Source: Phocaeicola_A sp045647865
Lineage (GTDB): Bacteria; Bacteroidota; Bacteroidia; Bacteroidales; Bacteroidaceae
Assembly: GCA_045647865.1 (NCBI GenBank)
Contig: JAZRMW010000034.1
Location: 50,089-114,088 of the forward strand
Reading direction: 5' to 3'
DNA length: 64,000 nt
Both the position numbers and the translations under genes were made by a program. This document shows, piece by piece, positions 44,977-52,723 of the stretch; the stretch's first letter is position 1; each line of letters begins with the position of its first letter. The notes under the pieces were generated by a model that did not search any database, was not told the DNA's origin, and saw only the letters and a program-made list of their open reading frames with translations.

Positions 44977-45435
44977 TTAGACTAATTTGACTTTTTCAAT
45001 TCGTTGTGTCTTCTCGCAATAGTGACAACGGAGGATGCCCTTTTCTTTATCTACTACGTGGAAGAGGGTGTCCATACCGGGTTCGTTGTTGCTGATGCAT
45101 TTGGGATTGCCGCATTTGACAATACCTCGAAGTTCATCGGGGATGCTAACGGTCTTTTTCTCTACGACCTCGTAGTTGCGGATGATGTTCAGTTTCACGC
45201 TATCTGCAACTACGGAGAGACGACTGATTTCTTCATCAGTGAAGAAACGGTCTGCCACTTTGATGATTCCCTTGCGTCCGAGTTTCTTGCTTTCAAGGTT
45301 GGCACCGATGGTGATAGGGGTCTTCATATCCTGCAAGCCGAGGAGTGATACTACGGTGAAGACTTTCTCTGCAGGTATGTGGTCAATAACTGTACCGTTT
45401 TTAAGGGCGGCTACTTGAAGTTCTTTCTTGTCCAT
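44977..45435 (-). CDS. pyrI: Aspartate carbamoyltransferase regulatory subunit
   Basis: The 152-aa regulatory chain binds nucleotide effectors (CTP, ATP) and holds the catalytic trimers together. The N-terminal effector domain includes 'VAALKNGTVIDHIPAEKVF', and the C-terminal zinc domain has four cysteines in 'CGNPKC' and 'CHYC'. Length equals the family norm. It lies 104 bp downstream of pyrB on the same strand, the standard pyrBI order. Confidence 0.96.
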   Translation of the reverse strand: MDKKELQVAALKNGTVIDHIPAEKVFTVVSLLGLQDMKTPITIGANLESKKLGRKGIIKVADRFFTDEEISRLSVVADSVKLNIIRNYEVVEKKTVSIPDELRGIVKCGNPKCISNNEPGMDTLFHVVDKEKGILRCHYCEKTQRIEKVKLV

Positions 45436-45539
45436 GTCTCCAAATCTGATTTAGGACCTCCTTTGTATCGTTCTTCATTCAGAAGGGTGAAACATCTTTG
45501 AGATTCAATATTCATTCCTTTGATGAAGTAGGAGTTCAA

Positions 45540-46484
45540 TTAAATGATTGTTTGATCGTTTCTCACATCCTCAATGGTTATTCCCAAACTGTCGCAGATG
45601 AGTGCCTGACGGGCAAAGAGTCCGTTGTGTGCCTGTTGGAAATAGTATGCCTTTTCGTTGCTATCCACATCGTAGGCAATTTCGTTCACGCGAGGCAGGG
45701 GATGCAGGATGCGCAGGTTGGACCGTGTATTGGCCAACATGCTGTTCTTGAGGATATATACGTCCTTGACACGCTCATATTCCATCAAATCCGTGAAACG
45801 TTCGCGTTGTACACGGGTCATATAGAGGATGTCTGCTTCGGAAATCGTATTTTCGTCAAAGTCTGTATGCTCCTCGTAACGGATGCCTTGTGCTCGGCAA
45901 TAGGCCTTATATTCTTCGGGCATCTTCAACTCCTCGGGGGCAATGAAATGAAATGTGGGATTGAAGTGGCGCATGGCCATCAGGAGCGAATGTACGGTGC
46001 GGCCGTACTTGAGGTCACCTACCAAGTAGATGTTCAAGTTTTCCAATGTCCCTTGTGTCTTGTAGATGGAATAGAGGTCAAGCATCGTTTGCGAAGGATG
46101 CTGATTGGCTCCATCTCCTGCATTGAGGATAGGCACGGGGGCCACTTCACTGGCATAACGTGCTGCTCCTTCCAAGTAGTGGCGCATGACGATAACATCT
46201 GCATAGTTGGATACCATCATGATGGTGTCCTTCAGAGTCTCACCTTTCGATGAACTGGTCACTTTAGGGTCTGTGAATCCGATGACACGTGCTCCCAAAC
46301 GGTTTGCAGCCGTCTCGAAACTCAGTCGTGTACGGGTTGAAGGTTCAAAAAACAATGTGGCCACCACCTTACCGTTCAAAATTTTGCGGTTGGGATGTTC
46401 CTCAAAGAGCTTGGCCATCTCCAGGAGGTACATGATTTTCTCCTTGGAGTGCTCTGCAATGGTAACTAAACTCCTGTTTTCCAT
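45540..46484 (-). CDS. pyrB: Aspartate carbamoyltransferase catalytic subunit
   Basis: The 314-aa enzyme condenses carbamoyl phosphate with aspartate, the committed step of pyrimidine synthesis. The carbamoyl-phosphate site 'FFEPSTRTRLSFE', 'MRHYLEG', 'GDGANQHPSQTMLD' and 'LHPLPRVNEI' are all intact. Length is typical. It forms the pyrBI pair with the downstream gene. Confidence 0.97.
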   Translation of the reverse strand: MENRSLVTIAEHSKEKIMYLLEMAKLFEEHPNRKILNGKVVATLFFEPSTRTRLSFETAANRLGARVIGFTDPKVTSSSKGETLKDTIMMVSNYADVIVMRHYLEGAARYASEVAPVPILNAGDGANQHPSQTMLDLYSIYKTQGTLENLNIYLVGDLKYGRTVHSLLMAMRHFNPTFHFIAPEELKMPEEYKAYCRAQGIRYEEHTDFDENTISEADILYMTRVQRERFTDLMEYERVKDVYILKNSMLANTRSNLRILHPLPRVNEIAYDVDSNEKAYYFQQAHNGLFARQALICDSLGITIEDVRNDQTII

Positions 46485-46678
46485 ATAAGTTAGATAAAAA
46501 CGTTTTGTTCAATCTTTGTAAGTGGGTGTAAAGGTACAAAATTTAATTGATACATGTATGGTTGTCGGGAAGAAAAAGTTTATCCGAATGATAATTAGTG
46601 AACATTCTTTCATTACTTATTGTTTGGGTATATTAAAACAGGAACAAATATTCATTCATACTTTTATATAGACAGTAT

Positions 46679-47113
46679 ATGGTTAAGCATTTTATTCACA
46701 CAGGTGTTCCGTCACCTTGGTTTGCGTCAGCATTATTATTGCTTGCCCGTGTGTGCATCGGAATTATGTTTTTGACTCATGGGATGCAGAAGTGGTTGGC
46801 TTATGGTGAGATGTCTTCCAATTTCCCTGATCCTTTGCATGTAGGTAGTGCCGGTTCGTTGATATTGGTTATCATAGCGGAAGTGGTCTGCTCGTTTTTC
46901 TTTATTTTCGGTTTACTATACCGTATAGTTCTGTTGCCCATGATATTTGCAATGGGGATGGCTTTCTTTGTCATTCATGATGGCTCGTTGGATGGAGGTG
47001 AACTTTCGCTTGTCTATATGTTGGTGTTTGTCTTCCTCTATTTGACCGGACCTGGGAAATTTTCCTTGGATGCGTGGTTGGAAAAACGGTTGCATGCTGC
47101 GGTTGAAGGGTGA
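46679..47113 (+). CDS. DoxX-family membrane protein
   Basis: A 144-aa protein with four hydrophobic segments. 'LLLARVCIGIMFLTHGMQKWL' and the closing 'LYLTGPGKFSLDAWL' are typical of the DoxX family (DoxD/DoxX-like quinone-linked or envelope stress proteins). The substrate is unknown. It ends 69 bp before rsmG, but rsmG has its own promoter. Confidence 0.88.
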   Translation: MVKHFIHTGVPSPWFASALLLLARVCIGIMFLTHGMQKWLAYGEMSSNFPDPLHVGSAGSLILVIIAEVVCSFFFIFGLLYRIVLLPMIFAMGMAFFVIHDGSLDGGELSLVYMLVFVFLYLTGPGKFSLDAWLEKRLHAAVEG

Positions 47114-47130
47114 ATATTTAGGTGAAAACC

Positions 47131-47161
47131 TTGCATATATGTCTGACATTTCCTATTTTTG
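47131..47161 (+). promoter_or_regulatory. Promoter of rsmG
   Basis: TTG at 47131-47133 and TATTTTTG at 47154-47161 are 20 bases apart. The start site would be near 47168, so the first usable start codon is ATG 47182. Confidence 0.75.
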
Positions 47162-47181
47162 CAACATTTGTAGAAAATGTT

Positions 47182-47802
47182 ATGGAAATAATAGACAAAT
47201 ACTTCCCTAATCTCACGGATGAACAGCGTACCCGTTTTACGGCACTGAAAGATTTATACGAGGATTGGAATGCAAAAATCAATGTGATTTCACGCAAGGA
47301 TATAGGCAACCTATATGAACATCATGTGCTCCATTCTTTAGGCATTGCCAAGGTTATCAACTTCAAGCCGGGCACTACAGTGATGGACCTCGGGTGTGGC
47401 GGAGGCTTTCCAGGCATACCCCTGGCCATCCTTTTCCCTGAAGTGAAATTCCATTTGGTAGATAGTATCGGTAAGAAGATACGGGTGTGCAACGAAGTGA
47501 TTGCCGGCACTGGGCTCACCAATGTTACAACGCGTCATTGTCGGGCCGAAGAAGAAAAGGGTATATTCGACTTCGTGGTGAGCCGCGCCGTAATGCCCTT
47601 GTCCGATCTGGTGAAACTGGTACGCAAGAATATCAGCAAGAGTCAGCACAATGCCCTTCCCAACGGACTTATCTGCCTAAAGGGAGGTGAACTGGAGCAT
47701 GAGGCCATGCCCTTCAAGAACCAAGTGATGATAACCGACTTGAAGGACTACTTCACTGAAGAGTTCTTCGAGACCAAGAAAGTTGTTTATCTGGGAATGT
47801 GA
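47182..47802 (+). CDS. rsmG: 16S rRNA (guanine-N7)-methyltransferase
   Basis: This enzyme methylates N7 of the conserved guanine in the 530 loop of 16S rRNA with S-adenosylmethionine. 'NAKINVISRKDIGNLYEHHVLHSLG' and the SAM-binding 'VMDLGCGGGFPGIPLAILFP' are diagnostic, followed by 'VDSIGKKIRV' and 'SRAVMPL'. I start at 47182 (206 aa) because the frame upstream to 47122 contains the promoter. The metallo-hydrolase gene follows 72 bp later. Confidence 0.95.
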   Translation: MEIIDKYFPNLTDEQRTRFTALKDLYEDWNAKINVISRKDIGNLYEHHVLHSLGIAKVINFKPGTTVMDLGCGGGFPGIPLAILFPEVKFHLVDSIGKKIRVCNEVIAGTGLTNVTTRHCRAEEEKGIFDFVVSRAVMPLSDLVKLVRKNISKSQHNALPNGLICLKGGELEHEAMPFKNQVMITDLKDYFTEEFFETKKVVYLGM

Positions 47803-47874
47803 GAGTAGTGGCTAACTACTGGTTATTAGGGAATAGTGCTTTTATTAAAGAGAGAAAAAGAAATACTTATCAGT

Positions 47875-48519
47875 ATGAAAGTCAAGCAATTTGAATTCAA
47901 TATGCTGCCCGTCAACACCTACGTGGTGTGGGACGAGCGGACACGTGAAGCTGCAGTGATTGATGCCGGATGCTACACGCCCGAGGAGTGCGACCAATTG
48001 AAGGAGTTTATCTCCGCAGAAGGGTTGACAATAAAGTACCTGCTGAACACCCACCTGCACTTCGACCATATCTTCGGCAACGGATTCATGTACAAGCAAT
48101 ACGGACTGAAGACCTGCGCCCACCCAGCCGACGAAGATTGGCTGACGGAGGCTCCGCAACGCACCCGCATGTTCGGCCTTGAATTTCCCGGTGTACCCGT
48201 ACCCATAGGAACTTATCTGAACGAGGGAGACATCCTTAGGTTGGGGTATCACACCCTATCGTGTCTCCATGTTCCCGGACATTCACTCGGAAGCATCGTC
48301 TTCTACTCTCCCGAAGGAAGTTGTCTCTTCGCTGGCGATGTCCTTTTCCAAGGAAGCATCGGACGCACAGATCTGCCCGGAGGAGACATACAGACACTGC
48401 TCAGTGGCATCCGCGAAAAACTCTTCACCCTGCCCGATGCCACCCTTGTCTATCCCGGACATGGCGAAGCCACAACTATTGGGCTTGAGAAGCAATATAA
48501 TTTCTATCTGAAAATATAA
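47875..48519 (+). CDS. Metallo-beta-lactamase-fold hydrolase (glyoxalase II-like)
   Basis: A 214-aa protein with the full metal-binding set: 'NTHLHFDHIFG' (HxHxDH), 'VPGHSLGS', 'FAGDVLF' and 'VYPGHGEATT'. Size and the 'LPVNTYVVWDERTREAAVIDAG' opening place it among the glyoxalase II-like hydrolases common in Bacteroidetes; the natural thioester or other substrate is not known. I use ATG 47875 rather than the GTG upstream. YjbQ follows 6 bp later, so the two are probably co-transcribed. Confidence 0.9.
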   Translation: MKVKQFEFNMLPVNTYVVWDERTREAAVIDAGCYTPEECDQLKEFISAEGLTIKYLLNTHLHFDHIFGNGFMYKQYGLKTCAHPADEDWLTEAPQRTRMFGLEFPGVPVPIGTYLNEGDILRLGYHTLSCLHVPGHSLGSIVFYSPEGSCLFAGDVLFQGSIGRTDLPGGDIQTLLSGIREKLFTLPDATLVYPGHGEATTIGLEKQYNFYLKI

Positions 48520-48525
48520 TCCGGC

Positions 48526-48939
48526 ATGGTTTCCCAAACAGAATTTACCCTGAAACCCCGCACACGGGGCTTTCATCTGATAACCGAAGAGGTGACACGC
48601 CATCTGCCTCATCCGCTTCCCGAAGCCGGATTGCTGAACCTCTTCATCAAGCACACCAGTTGCGCTCTCAGCATCAACGAGAATGCTGACCCCGACGTGC
48701 GTCACGATATGGAGGCCATATACAACCACCTCGTGCGCGAGCGCGAACCTTATTATTACCACACCTTCGAAGGCGACGACGACATGCCGGCTCATGCCAA
48801 AAGCAGTCTCACGGGAGTCAGCCTCAGCATCCCCATCACCCACGGCCGTCTGAACCTCGGCACATGGCAAGGCATCTACCTGTGCGAGTTTCGTCACGAT
48901 GGCGGAAGCCGCCGGGTAGTGGCCACGGTGATAGGATAG
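48526..48939 (+). CDS. YjbQ family (UPF0047) protein
   Basis: A 137-aa single-domain protein. 'GFHLITEEV', 'LNLFIKHTSCALSINENADPDVR', 'SSLTGVSLSIPITHGRLNLGTWQGIYLCEFR' are the conserved blocks of the YjbQ family, in which some members show secondary thiamine-phosphate synthase activity. Physiological role uncertain. It sits in a tight pair with the metallo-hydrolase. Confidence 0.92.
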   Translation: MVSQTEFTLKPRTRGFHLITEEVTRHLPHPLPEAGLLNLFIKHTSCALSINENADPDVRHDMEAIYNHLVREREPYYYHTFEGDDDMPAHAKSSLTGVSLSIPITHGRLNLGTWQGIYLCEFRHDGGSRRVVATVIG

Positions 48940-49021
48940 TTTGTAAACATTTCCCCGTCAACAATGTAAGGAAACAGAAAAACTGTCTTCTTACCCTGAC
49001 CTCATCCCATGGTTAGGTCCA

Positions 49022-49045
49022 CCTAAACCCACGCGGGTGTTTAGG
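49022..49045. other. Stem-loop between yjbQ and purN
   Basis: CCTAAAC and GTTTAGG enclose CCCACGCGGGT, giving a stem of about ten pairs with one bulge. There is no following T run. It may still end the yjbQ transcript. Confidence 0.4.
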
Positions 49046-49152
49046 AATCAGTATTTCCAATGCGCAAAACACGAATCAATTGTCCAATAATTGTACCAAA
49101 AGCCTAAGATTTGGAGAATCAGAGAAAAAGGGAGAAAAACACGATTTTCTCC

Positions 49153-49275
49153 GAAACTCTTGACACTTACGTCCGAAAGACTAGACCCTTAGCGTCTGGA
49201 CTCTTGATACTTACGGACGGGAAGGTTAAGAGTTATACGCTCAACTCTTGACACTTTCGGACGTAAGTGTCAAGT
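49153..49275. repeat. Inverted and direct repeats of CTCTTGACACTTNCG type
   Basis: TTGACACTTACGTCCGAAAG (49160-49179) is the exact reverse complement of CTTTCGGACGTAAGTGTCAA (49254-49273). Within the 74 bases between them, CTCTTGATACTTACGGACG (49201-49219) and CTCTTGACACTTTCGGACG (49245-49263) repeat the theme in direct orientation. It lies between the convergent yjbQ and purN genes. I see no gene in 48940-49363. Confidence 0.85.
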
Positions 49276-49363
49276 GTTTCAGAAACGAATGCATAGAACT
49301 GAAAAACAAGGAAAAGACGTTCGTTGAGAAATTTTCAGAAATTTGTCTGGCTGTTATAGAGCT

Positions 49364-49957
49364 TTATTTCATCGCCATCTGTTCCACCACACGCGGATAG
49401 TGTGCGTGTTCAAGCTGGTGGATACGGGTCGCCAAGGAGTCGGGGGTATCGTCGGGGAGCACTTCGCATTGGGCCTGGAAGATGATGCTTCCTTCATCCA
49501 GATTCTCGGTGACATAGTGAATGGTGATTCCACTGACGGTTTCATGAGCAGCTAATACCGCTTCGTGCACATGGTGTCCCCACATGCCTTTGCCACCATA
49601 CTTGGGAAGAAGCGAAGGGTGAATGTTGATGATGTGCCCCTCGTAAGTCTTTACGATTGCTTCGGGGATGTAGGCCAGAAATCCCGCCAACACTATCAGA
49701 CTGATACTCTCGCTACGCATCAAGTCCAACACCTGCTGGCCCGACGAACCGGGTTGCCACTCTGTTTTGCCGATGGTATGACAGGGGATCCCCCACTTCT
49801 GCATACGCTCATACACTCCGGCCTCTTTCCTGTTGCACACCATCAGAGCCACTTCAATGGTGGGATTATTTGCAAAATATCGTACTATAGCTTCTGCATT
49901 ACTACCCTCCCCAGAGGCAAAAAGGGCTATGCGAAATTTCTTGCTAATTGTAGTCAT
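49364..49957 (-). CDS. purN: Phosphoribosylglycinamide formyltransferase
   Basis: This purine-synthesis enzyme transfers a formyl group from 10-formyl-THF to GAR. The start of the fold reads 'RIALFASGEGSNAEAIV', and the catalytic Asn-His pair lies in 'INIHPSLLPKYGGKGMWGHHV', with the catalytic Asp in 'ENLDEGSII'. The GGKGMWG variant loop is common in Bacteroidetes. The frame runs on to 49984, but ATG 49957 (MTTISKKF) gives the usual length (197 aa). Confidence 0.93.
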   Translation of the reverse strand: MTTISKKFRIALFASGEGSNAEAIVRYFANNPTIEVALMVCNRKEAGVYERMQKWGIPCHTIGKTEWQPGSSGQQVLDLMRSESISLIVLAGFLAYIPEAIVKTYEGHIINIHPSLLPKYGGKGMWGHHVHEAVLAAHETVSGITIHYVTENLDEGSIIFQAQCEVLPDDTPDSLATRIHQLEHAHYPRVVEQMAMK

Positions 49958-49979
49958 CGGAAAATCAACTAAATAAAAG

Positions 49980-50124
49980 TTCAAGATTTAAGGTTCAAGG
50001 TTCAAGATTCAAAGTTTAAAATTCAAAGCCATTACCATCGTCCAAAGTCTTAACCATATACTTTTAAACTTTAAACTTTAAACCTTAAACTTTGAACCAT
50101 ACACCTTTTTTTTACCTTAAACCT
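49980..50124. repeat. Inverted heptamer tracts between pbp1A and purN
   Basis: The left tract repeats TTCAAGA/TTTAAGG/TTCAAGG/TTCAAAG and the right tract repeats AACTTTA/AACCTTA/AACTTTG with a 7-base period, so the two can pair across about 40 bases. It lies 15 bases beyond the penicillin-binding-protein stop. Confidence 0.75.
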
Positions 50125-50138
50125 TATCCCTTATCCCT

Positions 50139-52460
50139 CTATTGAAATAATTCCTCCAGTTCCTCCAAATGTTCTTCAACCTCGGAAACTCCCTTGCATG
50201 GATCATAGTCTTCGGGAATACGGAAGGTTTCTTCTTGCGAATAGCCTAATGACTTGTCGGCATATACCTTATTCATATATAATCCCCAGATGGGAAGCGC
50301 CATTGAGGCTCCTTGTCCATAGTACATTCCATCGAAGTGGATGTCACGGTCTTCGCCTCCTACCCAACAACCATTGACGAGTGAGGGGGTAAATCCCATG
50401 AACCAACCATCGGAATTGTTGTTAGTTGTTCCTGTCTTTCCACCCATATCAGCGGTGATGTTGTAGCGTGAACGGATACGTGCTCCGGTTCCTTCGTTGA
50501 TGACGGCACGTAACATTTCCAACATCTTGTACGAACTTTCTTCACTGATAACCTCTTCCATCTCGGGAGTGAAAGTGGCGAGGATGTTACCATCGTTGTC
50601 CTCTATGTGGGTCACAAACATAGCTTTGGCGCGGATACCTTTGTTGGCAAAAGCTGTATAGGCACTCACCATTTCGCCTACCGAAATCTCGCAAGGACCC
50701 AAACAAAGCGCTGGCGTCGGTTGGATGTCGAGATTACGGATACCGAAGCTATGAAGCAGATTCTTGAAAGCGTACGGATTGAGTTTGCTCATCAGGTAAG
50801 CCGAAATCCAGTTGTTCGATTGGGCCAATCCCCATCTGAGTGTCACCATCTCGCCATAACGATTACGATTCGTATTGCGTGGACTCCAAGGCTTTCCGTC
50901 TTCGGTGATTATTGTTTGTTCGACATTCCGTGTTTCGTCACAAGGGGTGAAACCGTTTTCCATTGCCAATGTATAAAGGTATGGCTTGATGGTTGAACCT
51001 ACCTGACGGCGACCAACCATGGCCATGTCGTATTGGAAATGGGTGAAATCGGGGCCTCCCACGTAAGCTTTCACGTGTCCAGTAGAAGGGTCCATTGACA
51101 TGAATCCGCAACGCAAGAAATGTTTGTAGTAGCGGATAGAGTCCATGGATGACATGATGGTGTCAATTTCGCCATGTTCATAACTGAATACAGTCATTTC
51201 ATGCGGTTCGTCGAATGCTTTCCGGATTTCTTCAGCCGTATGTCCGGCATTACGCATCACCCGATAACGCTCACTCTGTTTCATGGCACGGGTGAGGATG
51301 GTTTCTACCTCTTGTGGTGTCAGTTTGTTTGTATATGGAGCTGTGCGTCGTCCTTTTTTTTCCTTGAAGAATGCGGGTTGTAGATATTTCTTCACGTGTT
51401 CATCTACGACCTCTTCTGCATAACGTTGCATTCGGCTGTTGATGGTAGTATATACTTTCAAACCGTCTGTATAGATGTTGTAGGGGCGACCGTCTTTCTT
51501 GTAGTTCTTGTTACACCATCCAAAGAGCGGGTCTGTCTCCCAAGAGAGGGAATCTTCGTAGAACTTCTGATATTGCCAGTCGGGATAGTGGCTTCGTATG
51601 GGTTGTTTGGCCATCATACGATCACGTAAGTACATACGCAAATAAGTGGCGATACCTTCCTTGTGGTCAGCACGACGGAACTTTAGGGTGATAGGCAAAG
51701 CTCGTAGTGAATCGCATTCGGTCGCATTCAAATATCCGGCCTTCTCCATTTGGGAGAGTACAGTATTGCGTCGGTTCAGTGCATTCTGTTTGAAACGGCG
51801 TGGGTTATAGAGTGAAGGATTCTTGCACATTCCTACCAACATGGCACTTTCTTCGGTGTCCAATTCCCAAGGGTCTTTTCCGAAGTAGGTGTTTGAGGCT
51901 GTTTTGATACCGATGGCATTGTAGTTGAAATCAAAGTAGTTGAGATACATTGAAAGAATCTCTTCTTTAGAGTAATATTTCTCTAAATTGACAGCAATCA
52001 CCCATTCGATAGGCTTTTGGAACAGACGTTCAAGTGTACTTCCTGCGACTTCTGAATAGAGCTGCTTGGCCAATTGTTGGGTGATGGTAGAGCCTCCACC
52101 TGCATTCTTCTCGCCCATCAATCCACGTTTGATAAGAGCACGCATAAAAGCGCGGAAGTCAATACCTGAATGTTCTCGGAATCGGACATCCTCTGTCGCT
52201 ACTAATGCGTCAATGAGGTTTTGTGGTAACTGTTGGTAGCTGACATATACACGATTGTTTCTTTGGTAAGACCATGTTCCCATAGTTTCTCCATCTGCAG
52301 AAATCACTTGTGATGCAAACTTGTAGTTCGGATTCTCCAACTCTTCGATGGGTGGCATATATCCAATCCATCCCTTTGAAATGGCAAAAAACAGAAATGC
52401 AACGCTACCGGCAGCTAACAGAAAAAGTACCCATAGGGTATAGATGATTTTCTTTCTCAT
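50139..52460 (-). CDS. Class A penicillin-binding protein (PBP1A type)
   Basis: A bifunctional peptidoglycan glycosyltransferase and transpeptidase anchored by one N-terminal membrane segment (residues ~7-28). The GT51 domain has the catalytic Glu90 in 'ATEDVRFREHSGID' and 'GGGSTITQQLAKQL'. The transpeptidase domain shows Ser489 and Lys492 in 'GSTIKP', 'SNNW' and Lys675 in 'GGKTGTT'. At 773 aa it is normal for Bacteroidetes; the tail is acidic (VEEHLEELEELFQ). It is preceded by its own promoter and is not in an obvious operon. Confidence 0.95.
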   Translation of the reverse strand: MRKKIIYTLWVLFLLAAGSVAFLFFAISKGWIGYMPPIEELENPNYKFASQVISADGETMGTWSYQRNNRVYVSYQQLPQNLIDALVATEDVRFREHSGIDFRAFMRALIKRGLMGEKNAGGGSTITQQLAKQLYSEVAGSTLERLFQKPIEWVIAVNLEKYYSKEEILSMYLNYFDFNYNAIGIKTASNTYFGKDPWELDTEESAMLVGMCKNPSLYNPRRFKQNALNRRNTVLSQMEKAGYLNATECDSLRALPITLKFRRADHKEGIATYLRMYLRDRMMAKQPIRSHYPDWQYQKFYEDSLSWETDPLFGWCNKNYKKDGRPYNIYTDGLKVYTTINSRMQRYAEEVVDEHVKKYLQPAFFKEKKGRRTAPYTNKLTPQEVETILTRAMKQSERYRVMRNAGHTAEEIRKAFDEPHEMTVFSYEHGEIDTIMSSMDSIRYYKHFLRCGFMSMDPSTGHVKAYVGGPDFTHFQYDMAMVGRRQVGSTIKPYLYTLAMENGFTPCDETRNVEQTIITEDGKPWSPRNTNRNRYGEMVTLRWGLAQSNNWISAYLMSKLNPYAFKNLLHSFGIRNLDIQPTPALCLGPCEISVGEMVSAYTAFANKGIRAKAMFVTHIEDNDGNILATFTPEMEEVISEESSYKMLEMLRAVINEGTGARIRSRYNITADMGGKTGTTNNNSDGWFMGFTPSLVNGCWVGGEDRDIHFDGMYYGQGASMALPIWGLYMNKVYADKSLGYSQEETFRIPEDYDPCKGVSEVEEHLEELEELFQ

Positions 52461-52554
52461 TGTTCTTTTTAGAATATGATTCTTTCTCCTTATATGTATG
52501 TCCTTAAATGTCCTAACTTAGGAAGTTGAAGGACTGAGGTTCGCAAACAATGTG

Positions 52555-52562
52555 CAAAGTTA
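52555..52562 (-). promoter_or_regulatory. -7 promoter element for the penicillin-binding protein gene
   Basis: Read on the minus strand the site is TAACTTTG, matching TAnnTTTG. The leader would be about 88 bases. Confidence 0.6.
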
Positions 52563-52689
52563 CGAAAAAGATATGTATATTATATAGTCGCTCAACGTTT
52601 TTTATATGTTCTTCCTGTAAGATGTATTAATTATTGTAAATAATATTGTTTTTTTTGTTTTTCTGTATATCTTTTTTGTGTATTATAAC

Positions 52690-52697
52690 TATTTTTG
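52690..52697 (+). promoter_or_regulatory. -7 promoter element for the fimbrillin-like gene
   Basis: TATTTTTG lies 26 bases before the start codon in a very AT-rich region. The -33 box is not clear. Confidence 0.55.
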
Positions 52698-52723
52698 TGC
52701 TGTTAATCACAAATTAAAGAATC

